Shown in pieces: positions 8,119-16,107 of a DNA stretch of 64,000 bases; within the stretch, counting starts at the first letter, position 1; each line of letters begins with the position of its first letter. The translations under genes and the position numbers were made by a program. Under the pieces are notes generated by a model. It was not told the DNA's origin, did no database searches, and saw only the letters and a list, made by a program, of their open reading frames with translations. The stretch comes from Bryobacterales bacterium F-183 (GTDB lineage Bacteria > Acidobacteriota > Terriglobia > Bryobacterales > Bryobacteraceae). Location: positions 806,001 through 870,000 of the forward strand of contig AP025252.1 of assembly GCA_016865505.2 (NCBI GenBank), written 5' to 3'.

Positions 8119-9858
8119 TTACGGCGCGCAGCGTGCGCCTGGTGCGCGGCGAAGTTGGGTCGTTTCCTTACCGTTGGCGTCGATCTGCGCCGTCAGCATC
8201 GCTTGCTGACCTGCGGCGCATTCGAGTAAGCCTACCGACACTCGTGTTCCGTCGCCGCCTAACAGCTTGGTGAGCTGGCAGCCGGCTTTGGACGCGCCTT
8301 GATCGAGCACTGCCTTCATGGCCGCGGTCGGCATAACGATCGGACGGAAGTTCAGGAACTGAATCGTGGGCGGATTGGTTGGCGCAAGGGTAAACACGAC
8401 CTCCACCTCGCCTTTCTCGCAACCCATACGGAAGGCTCCTCGCAGGAGGTTCTCCGGCACCACTTCGCTGGGCGTACGGCACGTGCCCACCTGCTTGCGG
8501 ACGGTTTCCATGTCCTCGCGGCGATCCGCGACGGAGAGGTCCATCAGCAGGTTGTTGGCGGCGATCTTTTCGAGCTTCTTGTCGTCCCAGTTGTTCCACA
8601 GATCGGCGATGGCGTTGCGAGTGGAGGTCAGGACCGGGGCCGGTGGTAGTACGCGAGGCTGCAGGGCGCCCGTGCGCAGCAGGACGTCGAAGGCTTCGCT
8701 CAAGGCTTGCGAGGGGCCGGAGTACGTCAGGTTGGTCATGGCGATCATGCCGACGCCATACTCGGGGAGCCACATCATGTACGAACCGAAGCCGGGCAGG
8801 CCGCCACCGTGGCCTACGATGTGGCCAAAGCGGCAATCCTGCGAGACGCCGAGGCCATAGCCGTAGCCGCCACTGGTGGCGCGCAGGCGAGGCTCACGGT
8901 CGACGGCGAAATTGCCGGTACGCCAGAGCTTTTGCATCTCTCGGCGGGAAGCTCGGGAGAGTACCGGGCTGTCTTTGTCGTCACGCGGGGGGAAGGCGTC
9001 GAGTTGGAAGGCGATCCACTTGGCCAGATCGTTGGCCGTGGTGACCAGGCCGCCCATCGCACCGAATGAGCCGTGCTTGAGCGACGGGATCTCAAAGTAC
9101 TCTTCGTTGCCGCGCAGACCGTACCCAGTGGCGCGAACGTTGGCGGGCAGCGCTTCGGGTTCGAGCGACGAGGCGTTCATGCCCAGCGGCTTCAGGATCT
9201 TCGATTCCAAATACTGGCGGTACGGCATGCCGGAGGCGCGGGCGACCACTTCGCCAGCCAGTGCAAAGCCGTAATTCGAGTACTCGTACGTGGTGCCGGG
9301 GGTTGTCGAAAACGGAATGCCCTTGCGAATCCATTGGTCGAGTGAGTTGAGCGGTTCGCCCATCTGCCGGTCGCCCCAGGGGTTGTCCTCCGGGAAGCCC
9401 GCGCTGTGGGACAAGATGTGGCGGACGGTGAGGACGTCGCTATCGGAGGTCGGGTACTTGTAGTTTTTGAACGCCGGTATCCACTTTTCGAGCTTGTCGT
9501 CGAGGGAAAGCTTGCCTTCGTCGCGGAGCTTCAACACCGCGGCGGCGGTGAAGCTTTTGGTCATGGACGCGATGCGGAAGGCGGTGTCCGGGGTGGCGGG
9601 GTCGTTGGATTTCTTCTCGCGTACGCCAAAGGTTTTGACGTACATGAGTTGACCGTCGATGATGATGCCCCAGGCGGAACCGGGTGTCCGGCGCTGTGTG
9701 TGGTAGCGCTCGAACACCTTCTCGATTTCCGGGAAGGCGGTCCGCAACTTGTCGATGCGGGCGATGCCCCGATCGTCCTGAAAACGCGCTGTCTGGGCGA
9801 CAGCCACCGAAGTTAGGCAAGCCGCACAGGCGGCCGTCGCGACAAACAGACGTTTCAT
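8119..9858 (-). CDS. Secreted serine hydrolase, beta-lactamase/class C-like
   Basis: A 579-residue exported protein. A signal peptide covers residues 1-22 (hydrophobic core then AVAQ). The beta-lactamase-related domain follows: catalytic SMTK at 98-101 (SxxK), YSN at 193-195, and a late GHGGGLPGF in place of the KTG/HxG triad element. Residues ~400-579 form a separate domain with little similarity I recognise. Enzymes of this family act as D-aminopeptidases, DD-peptidases or esterases, so a beta-lactam substrate should not be assumed. It lies just downstream of the phosphorylase gene (7 bases) and may be co-transcribed. Confidence 0.85.
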   Translation of the reverse strand: MKRLFVATAACAACLTSVAVAQTARFQDDRGIARIDKLRTAFPEIEKVFERYHTQRRTPGSAWGIIIDGQLMYVKTFGVREKKSNDPATPDTAFRIASMTKSFTAAAVLKLRDEGKLSLDDKLEKWIPAFKNYKYPTSDSDVLTVRHILSHSAGFPEDNPWGDRQMGEPLNSLDQWIRKGIPFSTTPGTTYEYSNYGFALAGEVVARASGMPYRQYLESKILKPLGMNASSLEPEALPANVRATGYGLRGNEEYFEIPSLKHGSFGAMGGLVTTANDLAKWIAFQLDAFPPRDDKDSPVLSRASRREMQKLWRTGNFAVDREPRLRATSGGYGYGLGVSQDCRFGHIVGHGGGLPGFGSYMMWLPEYGVGMIAMTNLTYSGPSQALSEAFDVLLRTGALQPRVLPPAPVLTSTRNAIADLWNNWDDKKLEKIAANNLLMDLSVADRREDMETVRKQVGTCRTPSEVVPENLLRGAFRMGCEKGEVEVVFTLAPTNPPTIQFLNFRPIVMPTAAMKAVLDQGASKAGCQLTKLLGGDGTRVSVGLLECAAGQQAMLTAQIDANGKETTQLRRAPGARCAP

Positions 9859-9865
9859 TGACGTT

Positions 9866-12418
9866 TTACACTCCGGCCCAAGTAATGAGCGAATAGCACG
9901 GACGGGTTAACGGATCGTCGAACCGGTTGGGGCAAACGCGCAGTGCGTAACCCAAGCGGCCCGTGTGATGCGGCAGGACCTCGCGGCCAAACTTGTAGCC
10001 GCCGCCATCCTGGCTCACCGGCGGCAACACGATCACTTGCGTGTCTTCCAACTGACCGGTAACGCCGACGCGACCGAGTACGGCTTCCACGCGGACATCT
10101 TCCGGCGCGAGACCGGCAAGGTCGATCACAGCTTCGAGCGGAATGCGCGTACCCGTGGACACCGGGTTGGCCGGTTCGCCGCCGAGGTTGACGAAGCGGA
10201 CGCGCGGCCACGCTTCACGTACCTTTTGCAGCCAGCCGCTGGACTTGCGGACCTTGGCGAAGCCTTCGGAACTGACGTCCTGCCAGGCTTTGTGCGAGGG
10301 GGCGTAGAGTTCGGAGTTGTACTCTTCCACCATTCGCTGGCACGAGAACACCGGGCTGACGTAGGTGAGCGACTGCTTGACGCGGCGCATCCATTCCATC
10401 GGGATGCCGCGCTCGCGGCCGTCATAGTACGCGGGCAGGATCTCGTTTTCGAGGGTCGCGTAAATAGCCCGGGCGTGCAGCATGTCCTGATCGTCGGTGT
10501 ACTCTTCGCGACCGCCGATGGCCCAGCTACCGCTCTGTTCGTACGCTTCATCGAACCAGCCGTCGAGGATGGACAGGTTCAGCACGCCGTTTATCGCGGC
10601 CTTCATACCCGACGTACCGCAGGCTTCTTCGCCGCGCTTGGGATTGTTCAGCCAGAGGTCGACACCCTGCACCATTTCGCGAGCCACCTGGATGCCGTAG
10701 TCTTCGAGGAAGATCAGGCGGTTGTTGGTGCCGGGGTCACGCGACAGGGCCACGATTTCCTGAATCAGGGTCTTGCCGGGGGTGTCCTTGGGGTGCGCCT
10801 TGCCGGCGATGACGATCTGTACGGGGTGCTTGGGATCGTTGAGCAGGCGCTTGAGCTTGTCGAAATCCTTGAAGATGAGGGTCGCGCGCTTGTATGTCGC
10901 AAAGCGGCGGGCAAAGCCGATGGTGAAGATTTCCGGATCGAACAGTTCCTGCATGCGCCGGACTTCAGACGGCGGAGCCTTACGAGCCAGGGCGGCTGCG
11001 CTAGTACGGTCACGGAAGAACTGTACGGCGCGGCGTTTGCGCTTGTTGTGGACCTCCCACAAATCCTGCGCGGGGATGTCCTTGACGCCTTCAAACACCT
11101 TGGGATCGGTGTTGCGGTCGCGCCAGTCGGGGTCGAGGTGCTGATCGTAGAGGGTGGCGAGGTCGCCGTTCACCCAGGTGGGCAGATGGACGCCGTTGGT
11201 AACGGAGGTGATGGGCACTTCCCAGGTGGGGAGGTTGGGCCAGAGGCTCGCCCACATGTCCTGGGACACCCCGCGGTGCAGGAGCGATACAGCGTTGCGG
11301 TACGACGACGTGAACATGGCGAGGATGGCCATGGAGAAGCGATCCTGCGGTCCAGTGTTGCGCATACGGCCGAGGGACAGGAAGGCGTCAAAGTTGATGC
11401 CGGCTTTGTGGCAGTAGTCGGCGAAGAACTCGTAGACGAGGCCGTTGTCGAACAGGTCGATGCCGGCGGGTACGGAGGTGTGTGTGGTGAAGACGCTGTT
11501 GGAACGGACGGCTTCAATGGCTTCTTCGAGCGACAGGCGTTCGCGCTCCATCAGCAGGCGGATGCGTTCGATGGAGATGAAGGCGGAATGGCCTTCATTC
11601 ATGTGATAGACCGTCGGGTTGAGGCCCAGCACTTCGAGCGCGCGGAGACCGCCAATGCCCAGTACGATTTCCTGCCGGATGCGCTGGCGGGAGTCGCCGC
11701 CGTAGAGCATATCGGTGATGTCGCGATGTTCGACGCTTTCGTTCTGCGGGATGTTCGTGTCCAGCAGGTACAGCTTGACGCGGCCTACGTCGATCCACCA
11801 GACCTTGACGTAGACCCGGCCGGACGGGAGGTCGACGGTGACGATGATGTCGCTGCCGTCGGCGTTTTTACATTCGCGGACGGGGAGGGTGTAGAAGTCG
11901 TTGACCGGGTTGCGTTCGGTCTGCCAGCCGTCGGGATTCAGGACCTGGGTGAGATAACCGCGCTGGTACAGCAGACCGATGCCGACGAGCGGGATTTCCG
12001 CATCGCTCGACGACTTGAGGTGGTCACCGGAGAGGACGCCGAGGCCGCCCGAGTAGATCGGCATGCAGTCGAGCAGGCCGTATTCCATCGAAAAGTACGC
12101 GACCAGTTGTCCGGCATGCTTGGGTGGGGCGCCGAGGTAGGCGTCGTAGCGTTCGCAGGCGCGTTTGTAGACGGCGAGGTAGCGGGCGTCGGCGGCGGCG
12201 CGTTCCAAAGCCTGCTGCGGCAGGCGGGCTAACAAGATGATGGGGTTGTGGTTGCTCTGCTTCCAGAGGACCGGGTCGAGGCGGCGGAAGAGCGCGCGGA
12301 TGTTGTGGTCCCAGGACCACATGAAGTTATAGGCGATCTCGGAAAGGCGTGAGAGGGCCTCAGGCAGCGCGGGACGGACGAGAATCTCCCGAAGCGGTTG
12401 GATCTGAAAAGCGGGCAT
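9866..12418 (-). CDS. glgP: Alpha-glucan (glycogen/maltodextrin) phosphorylase
   Basis: An 850-residue enzyme that cleaves alpha-1,4-glucan with phosphate to glucose-1-phosphate. An N-terminal DUF3417-type segment (LSEIAYNFMWSWDHNIRALF, 120 residues) marks the short archaeal/acidobacterial phosphorylase subgroup. FSMEYGLLDCMPIYSGGLGVLSGDH carries the substrate-side Gly-rich loop, and WLNNPKRGEEACGTSGMKA is the pyridoxal-phosphate/phosphate region; GFARRFATYKRA precedes it. The C-terminal ~120 residues form a beta-rich extension. Glucose-1-phosphate would feed the phosphoglucomutase encoded at 18190. Only seven bases separate it from the downstream serine hydrolase. Confidence 0.93.
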   Translation of the reverse strand: MPAFQIQPLREILVRPALPEALSRLSEIAYNFMWSWDHNIRALFRRLDPVLWKQSNHNPIILLARLPQQALERAAADARYLAVYKRACERYDAYLGAPPKHAGQLVAYFSMEYGLLDCMPIYSGGLGVLSGDHLKSSSDAEIPLVGIGLLYQRGYLTQVLNPDGWQTERNPVNDFYTLPVRECKNADGSDIIVTVDLPSGRVYVKVWWIDVGRVKLYLLDTNIPQNESVEHRDITDMLYGGDSRQRIRQEIVLGIGGLRALEVLGLNPTVYHMNEGHSAFISIERIRLLMERERLSLEEAIEAVRSNSVFTTHTSVPAGIDLFDNGLVYEFFADYCHKAGINFDAFLSLGRMRNTGPQDRFSMAILAMFTSSYRNAVSLLHRGVSQDMWASLWPNLPTWEVPITSVTNGVHLPTWVNGDLATLYDQHLDPDWRDRNTDPKVFEGVKDIPAQDLWEVHNKRKRRAVQFFRDRTSAAALARKAPPSEVRRMQELFDPEIFTIGFARRFATYKRATLIFKDFDKLKRLLNDPKHPVQIVIAGKAHPKDTPGKTLIQEIVALSRDPGTNNRLIFLEDYGIQVAREMVQGVDLWLNNPKRGEEACGTSGMKAAINGVLNLSILDGWFDEAYEQSGSWAIGGREEYTDDQDMLHARAIYATLENEILPAYYDGRERGIPMEWMRRVKQSLTYVSPVFSCQRMVEEYNSELYAPSHKAWQDVSSEGFAKVRKSSGWLQKVREAWPRVRFVNLGGEPANPVSTGTRIPLEAVIDLAGLAPEDVRVEAVLGRVGVTGQLEDTQVIVLPPVSQDGGGYKFGREVLPHHTGRLGYALRVCPNRFDDPLTRPCYSLITWAGV

Positions 12419-12706
12419 AACTAGAGCCTTTTATTGTAGCGTTAGGCTCCTGGTGCGGTCCGGGGTTGAGCTCAGGGCTTGCCGGCCATGTAGTGAGAAC
12501 TCAACATTCCAGAATGCGACTTCGGGCCAGTTTCCGAGTAGGGCGTGATCCGTTGAGAGTTGCCCGAGGCCGGCTGGTTGTCTGGACGACCATGCGGCAA
12601 GGGTTAATCACCAGCGCGCGGCACATGTGGCCGTCCCGGAGCTTTGGCGCGGCGGGCGCCCGCTCAACGGCGTCATCCGGGTTTGGTATTGCGCCGAATA
12701 CCGCCT

Positions 12707-13588
12707 TTAGTTGTCCGGCAGCTTCCGCTCAGGACTACTACCGCTAGCCTTCGCCGCCTCTTTCTTCGCTCGCTCGATACGCCTGAGAATGACGTGGATC
12801 GTTGAGAGATAGAAGTAGAACATCCAACTCAGCCACACCGGATCATACTCGGCTTTTTGTTTATCGCTGTTATGACGAATACTGAAGTTGTTGGCAATAT
12901 TGAAGAGGTCGCCCTCATCTTTATTGGAGATCACTCCCTCCATCTCGGGCCTCAACGCTTCGAGTACATCGGCCAAGTCACGCACCGCTTGCCTACAGTC
13001 ATCGCGAGTCGATCCGTGGCGGCGGAATCTGACAATTGCCGATTCCATTCGGCCCACAACAGTCGGCTGCGTTGAAGGGATCTTTGCTTTGAAGATTTCC
13101 TCAAAGCCATGCTCCGGTACAAGGAGGATTTCACCCTTGTCCGACAATTGGAACTTCCGTTCATACTGTTCGAGAATTAAATTGATCTTCTCTCTGAATT
13201 CCTTCTGGCCGGTGGGTTTGTCGAACACCTCCCAGTGCATTCCGCAGTCGCCGTAGGTATGCCGCGTGCCCTTAATCGGCTTCGAGACGTTTTGGTACAG
13301 ATACTCAATAAAGTCAAAAAGGTCATCCTCTTCCGCCAGGAATAGCATCTTCGACAACGGCCAGAGGGTGTCTTTTCGAGTGGCGAGCCGAATGTCCAAC
13401 TCCACGTCACCAATTGTTCCGTCGATCCACCCCGCTGTCACGCATGCGTAACCGAACGCATCAGCAAAATAGCCAGCATTTTCCAGGTTTTTGTAGACTC
13501 GCTCAAAGAGGTCAAGGATATCCTTCAGGGGCAGTCCGTTCGGGTGGGGGCTCAAGCCCGCCCTCTGTGAGTAGTACTTGTGCGCCAT
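12707..13588 (-). CDS. Uncharacterised protein with possible HEPN/AbiJ-like C-terminal helices
   Basis: A 293-residue cytoplasmic protein, no signal or membrane segment. The N-terminal half has YYSQRAGLSPHPNGLPL, AFGYACVTAGWIDG and FIEYLYQNVSKPIKGTRHTYGDCGMHW. The C-terminal ~90 residues are helical, with IANNFSIRHNSDKQKAEYDPVWLSWMFYFYLSTIH split as FSIRHNSDKQKAEYD and WLSWMFYFYLSTIH. The RH-N pair followed by a long amphipathic helix recalls HEPN-type modules in abortive-infection proteins, but the canonical Rx4-6H spacing is absent. ATG at 13588 is supported by GGGAG nine bases upstream. By eye the gene is clearly more AT-rich than its neighbours, suggesting transfer. Function unknown. Confidence 0.65.
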   Translation of the reverse strand: MAHKYYSQRAGLSPHPNGLPLKDILDLFERVYKNLENAGYFADAFGYACVTAGWIDGTIGDVELDIRLATRKDTLWPLSKMLFLAEEDDLFDFIEYLYQNVSKPIKGTRHTYGDCGMHWEVFDKPTGQKEFREKINLILEQYERKFQLSDKGEILLVPEHGFEEIFKAKIPSTQPTVVGRMESAIVRFRRHGSTRDDCRQAVRDLADVLEALRPEMEGVISNKDEGDLFNIANNFSIRHNSDKQKAEYDPVWLSWMFYFYLSTIHVILRRIERAKKEAAKASGSSPERKLPDN

Positions 13589-13948
13589 CTGCGCTTTCTC
13601 CCAATTCCCCCCCCATTTTCGCGCATCTCGCATACTGCTTTATCAGAGACGGTCGTACTCTTCCTCGATGGGTGGGCCTCAGGCTTAGCAGCGGGAGTTC
13701 CGCGCGGCTTCCTGTTATAACCTTCCTCATGTTGGCGACCGTAGTGTTGGTGTCAATTAACTCCTATGCCGCTCTCCGAGAACTAGCCTACAGGTAGATC
13801 TTTCTAGGCTCTTCAGCAGTCCGTGATCATGGAGAGCCGGGCTTTTCAGCTTCTGCGGCAAAGATCCAAATGTTCCCAACACTTGGGCCTCATAGGACGT
13901 CCTCTGTTGTCTTGATCCGAAGCCCTGTCGTCTCGCCTCGGCTCTATG
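13589..13948. other. 360-base intergenic stretch without a supportable gene
   Basis: Both strands were read. A plus-strand open frame exists but overlaps the start of the unknown gene and has no ribosome-binding site or family resemblance. Base composition is mixed and lower in G+C at the left side. Together with 12419-12706 it brackets the AT-richer gene, consistent with an inserted segment, but no terminal repeats or target duplications were found by eye. Confidence 0.5.
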
Positions 13949-14530
13949 TCAGCTTTCGAACTGGATCTTTTGCTGCGAAGGCGGCTCAGGCGGGCGCTCC
14001 ACCATCTGGCGGCGCTGATGGCGAAGCATGGCGGCGAGCAACTGCCACGTCGGACCCGGGGTGTCGCGCCAGGGTGCGGGTACAGTGAGGATGCAGAAGG
14101 CCGTGGTGGCGGGGTCGTAGTAGAAGAATCCGGCCTGGCGTTTGAGGATGTCGCGCCAGTCGTCCGGGGAGGCGTAGCCTGCCTCGATCCAGCCGCATTC
14201 GGCTGGGATTTCCTGCATTTGGACGAGTCCGGGCGGGGTGACGAAGTAGAACTCGTTCGAGTAGCGCATGCCGATGCGGCGCTTGAGGGGCTGCTTCATC
14301 TCGCCGAGAAAATCCCCGCGGGAGCATTTCACCTCGTAGCAGACGCGGCGCATGCCGGTGTGGGCGTAGCTGTTCAGGGCGAAGGCGTCCAACCGCTGCA
14401 GGCTGCCCTTGCGGAACCCGGTGCCGATGCGGAGTTCGCGCAGGAAGATCCACTCGTTCGAGGAGGCGTGCAGGGCCGCCTCCACGATGTCGAGCAGTTG
14501 CTCCGCTTGGGCTGGAGGACACGAGGTCAA
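13949..14530 (-). CDS. PD-(D/E)XK nuclease-superfamily protein, MmcB-like
   Basis: A 193-residue protein whose centre fits the restriction-endonuclease fold: LQRLDAFAL supplies the Asp, VCYEVKCSRGDFLGEMK gives the E-x-K strand, and YSNEFYFVTPPGLV matches the next core strand. The same layout (EVK followed by D-F and a yYFVtP strand) is seen in MmcB-type DNA-repair proteins and related DUF families. The start is a TTG two bases after the msrB stop, so the two genes form an operon. The last 30 residues are Arg/Gln/Pro-rich. Nuclease activity is inferred from the motif; a repair or restriction role is open. Confidence 0.6.
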   Translation of the reverse strand: MTSCPPAQAEQLLDIVEAALHASSNEWIFLRELRIGTGFRKGSLQRLDAFALNSYAHTGMRRVCYEVKCSRGDFLGEMKQPLKRRIGMRYSNEFYFVTPPGLVQMQEIPAECGWIEAGYASPDDWRDILKRQAGFFYYDPATTAFCILTVPAPWRDTPGPTWQLLAAMLRHQRRQMVERPPEPPSQQKIQFES

Positions 14531-14532
14531 GG

Positions 14533-14949
14533 TTACTTCTTGTCGTCGTCTGTGCTATTGCGGGGGACGAACTGGAGTGAGGCGGAGTTCATGCAGTAGC
14601 GGATGCCGGTGGGGCGGGGTCCGTCGGGGAAGACGTGTCCCAGGTGGGCGCCGCAGTTGGCGCAGACGTTTTCCACACGGCGCATGCCGAAGCTGCGGTC
14701 TTCGTGATTTTCGATGTTGTCGTTGTCGAGGGACTGGTAGAAGCTGGGCCAGCCGCAACCGGAGTGGTACTTGGTGCTGGAGTCGAAGAGCGGGGCTCCG
14801 CAGCCGATGCAGTGGTAGGTGCCGTCGCCTTCAAAGTCGGTGTACTCGCCGGTGAACGGACGTTCGGTGCCCTTTTCCCGGGTGACATGGTACTGCAGCG
14901 GGGTGAGCTGCTCTCGCCATTCGGCGTCTGTCTTTTCGATTTTGGGCAT
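14533..14949 (-). CDS. msrB: Peptide-methionine (R)-S-oxide reductase
   Basis: A 138-residue MsrB that reduces methionine-R-sulfoxide in proteins with thioredoxin as donor. Two zinc CxxC pairs are present (HCIGCG and [13 protein letters not shown]), and the catalytic Cys is in [12 protein letters not shown]. The conserved CGWPSFYQ substrate region is also intact. The start ATG at 14949 has GGAAAG eight bases upstream; a longer in-frame version has no such site. Full family length. Downstream TTG-started gene follows after two bases. Confidence 0.95.
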   Translation of the reverse strand: MPKIEKTDAEWREQLTPLQYHVTREKGTERPFTGEYTDFEGDGTYHCIGCGAPLFDSSTKYHSGCGWPSFYQSLDNDNIENHEDRSFGMRRVENVCANCGAHLGHVFPDGPRPTGIRYCMNSASLQFVPRNSTDDDKK

Positions 14950-15039
14950 GGTTTGTGCTTTCCAATTCCAGGCTAATACGCGGAACACGCCGGGGCAAAA
15001 GAGCGTATGTTGAGGGTAGAGAGGTTCGAGAAAACGGAT

Positions 15040-15405
15040 ATGTATTGCACCAAATGCGGCGTACAGCTGGATGATGTCGCGCGGTTCTGTTCGCAGTGCG
15101 GTACGGCTACGGCCAACGGCGCTGCTGGAGCTGCTGGTGCTGCGTCGTCAGCGGCCACCACTTCTTATAACGCCCTGCCCTACCGGCCGTTGCTGCGGGC
15201 GCGCTATGGCAAATGGATTGGCGGCGTATGCGCGGGGCTGGCGCGGTACTGGGGTGTGGACCCGGCGCTGGTACGCATTGGGTTCCTGGCGCTGGCGATT
15301 TGCCCTGTGCTGCCGGCGATCATTCCGTACATTGTGTGTTGGATCATCATTCCGCAGGAGCCGTTGGAGATCACGGCGGGGATGCCGGTTGCGCAGCAGG
15401 TGTAG
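15040..15405 (+). CDS. Zinc-ribbon plus PspC-domain membrane protein
   Basis: A 121-residue protein. It opens with a double zinc ribbon ([21 protein letters not shown]), then an Ala-rich linker, then a PspC domain ([27 protein letters not shown]) with one long membrane stretch ([26 protein letters not shown]). PspC-domain proteins sense or respond to envelope stress; those with an N-terminal zinc ribbon are common in Acidobacteriota and other phyla. I start at the ATG before YCTKC rather than an upstream ATG at 15007, because the zinc ribbon begins there in this group. Confidence 0.88.
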   Translation: MYCTKCGVQLDDVARFCSQCGTATANGAAGAAGAASSAATTSYNALPYRPLLRARYGKWIGGVCAGLARYWGVDPALVRIGFLALAICPVLPAIIPYIVCWIIIPQEPLEITAGMPVAQQV

Positions 15406-15417
15406 GATGAAGGTGTA

Positions 15418-15681
15418 ATGTCGCAGTCGGTGACGCTTTCCCGTGATGAGTTCCACGCCGATCCGCAGGCCGCTGAGGCGGCTTCGCAGAGAGGTCCTGT
15501 GTTCATTGCGAGCAACGGCGACCCGGTCTCGGTAATGATGAGCTACCGGGACTACTGCATCTTACGCTTTGGCGACTTCCAGAGTGCGGCAGCGATTCTC
15601 GGTGCTGGCGATGCGGGCGACGTCGATTTTGATTCCTCGCTTGCAGCTCGACAAGACGTTCAGCGCGAAGTCACGCTGTAG
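15418..15681 (+). CDS. Phd/YefM-like antitoxin
   Basis: An 87-residue protein directly upstream of a VapC-type toxin. The N-terminal half resembles the Phd/YefM fold (FHADPQAAEAASQRGPVFIASNGDPVSVMMSYRDY): helix, then the G-PVFI strand, a turn, and a second strand VSVMMSYRDY. That fold binds DNA as a dimer and autoregulates. The C-terminal tail is acidic and would wrap the toxin. Stop and the toxin start are separated by three bases. It also follows the PspC gene by 12 bases. Confidence 0.75.
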   Translation: MSQSVTLSRDEFHADPQAAEAASQRGPVFIASNGDPVSVMMSYRDYCILRFGDFQSAAAILGAGDAGDVDFDSSLAARQDVQREVTL

Positions 15682-15684
15682 GCG

Positions 15685-16107
15685 ATGTTCCTACTCGATA
15701 CGAACTCCGTCTCAGAAACGCGCAAAAGACCTGAGGTCGTTGCCCCTGCGTTCCACCTTTGGATGAGTTCCCGGGATCGGCGCGACCTTTATCTATCCGT
15801 CGCGACTGTGTACGAACTCGAGATCGGGGTTCTGGCAAAGGAGCGAACCGATCCAACGCAAGGCCTGCGGCTCCGGCGTTGGGTCGACTACTTGGTTCGC
15901 GACGAGTTCGCGTCGCGTATTCTGCTGATTGATACTCGAGTAGCGATGCGAAGCGCGGTTCTGCAGGTGCCGAATCGTCGCAATGTCGTCGATGCTATGG
16001 TCGCTGCCACGGCCTATGTCCACGGTATGACCGTCGTTACACGCAACGTCCGGGACTTCGAAGGCACAGGTGTCCCGGTTCTAAATCCATGGGGTCGTAC
16101 GACCTAA
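15685..16107 (+). CDS. VapC-type PIN-domain toxin (FitB-like)
   Basis: A 140-residue RNase toxin with the full PIN acidic set: MFLLDTNSVSE (Asp5), VYELEIGV (Glu), VVDAMVAATA (Asp) and TRNVRDFEG (last Asp). It likely cleaves a structured RNA (tRNA or rRNA in characterised VapCs; target here unknown) when its antitoxin is lost. Typical FitB/VapC length. Its stop codon is shared with the convergent serA gene in a CTAA, so no terminator separates them. Confidence 0.9.
   Translation: MFLLDTNSVSETRKRPEVVAPAFHLWMSSRDRRDLYLSVATVYELEIGVLAKERTDPTQGLRLRRWVDYLVRDEFASRILLIDTRVAMRSAVLQVPNRRNVVDAMVAATAYVHGMTVVTRNVRDFEGTGVPVLNPWGRTT

Noticed and set aside
9965-12232. 755-codon plus-strand frame antisense to glycogen phosphorylase
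   Set aside because: Same artefact; the minus-strand product has full phosphorylase motifs.
12466-12747. 93-codon plus-strand frame between glgP and the unknown gene
   Set aside because: No ribosome-binding site, Arg/Ser-rich composition, and overlaps the end of the unknown gene.
13414-13797. 127-codon plus-strand frame with a hydrophobic end
   Set aside because: Starts antisense inside the unknown gene and has no recognisable start signal; the hydrophobic tail alone is weak evidence.
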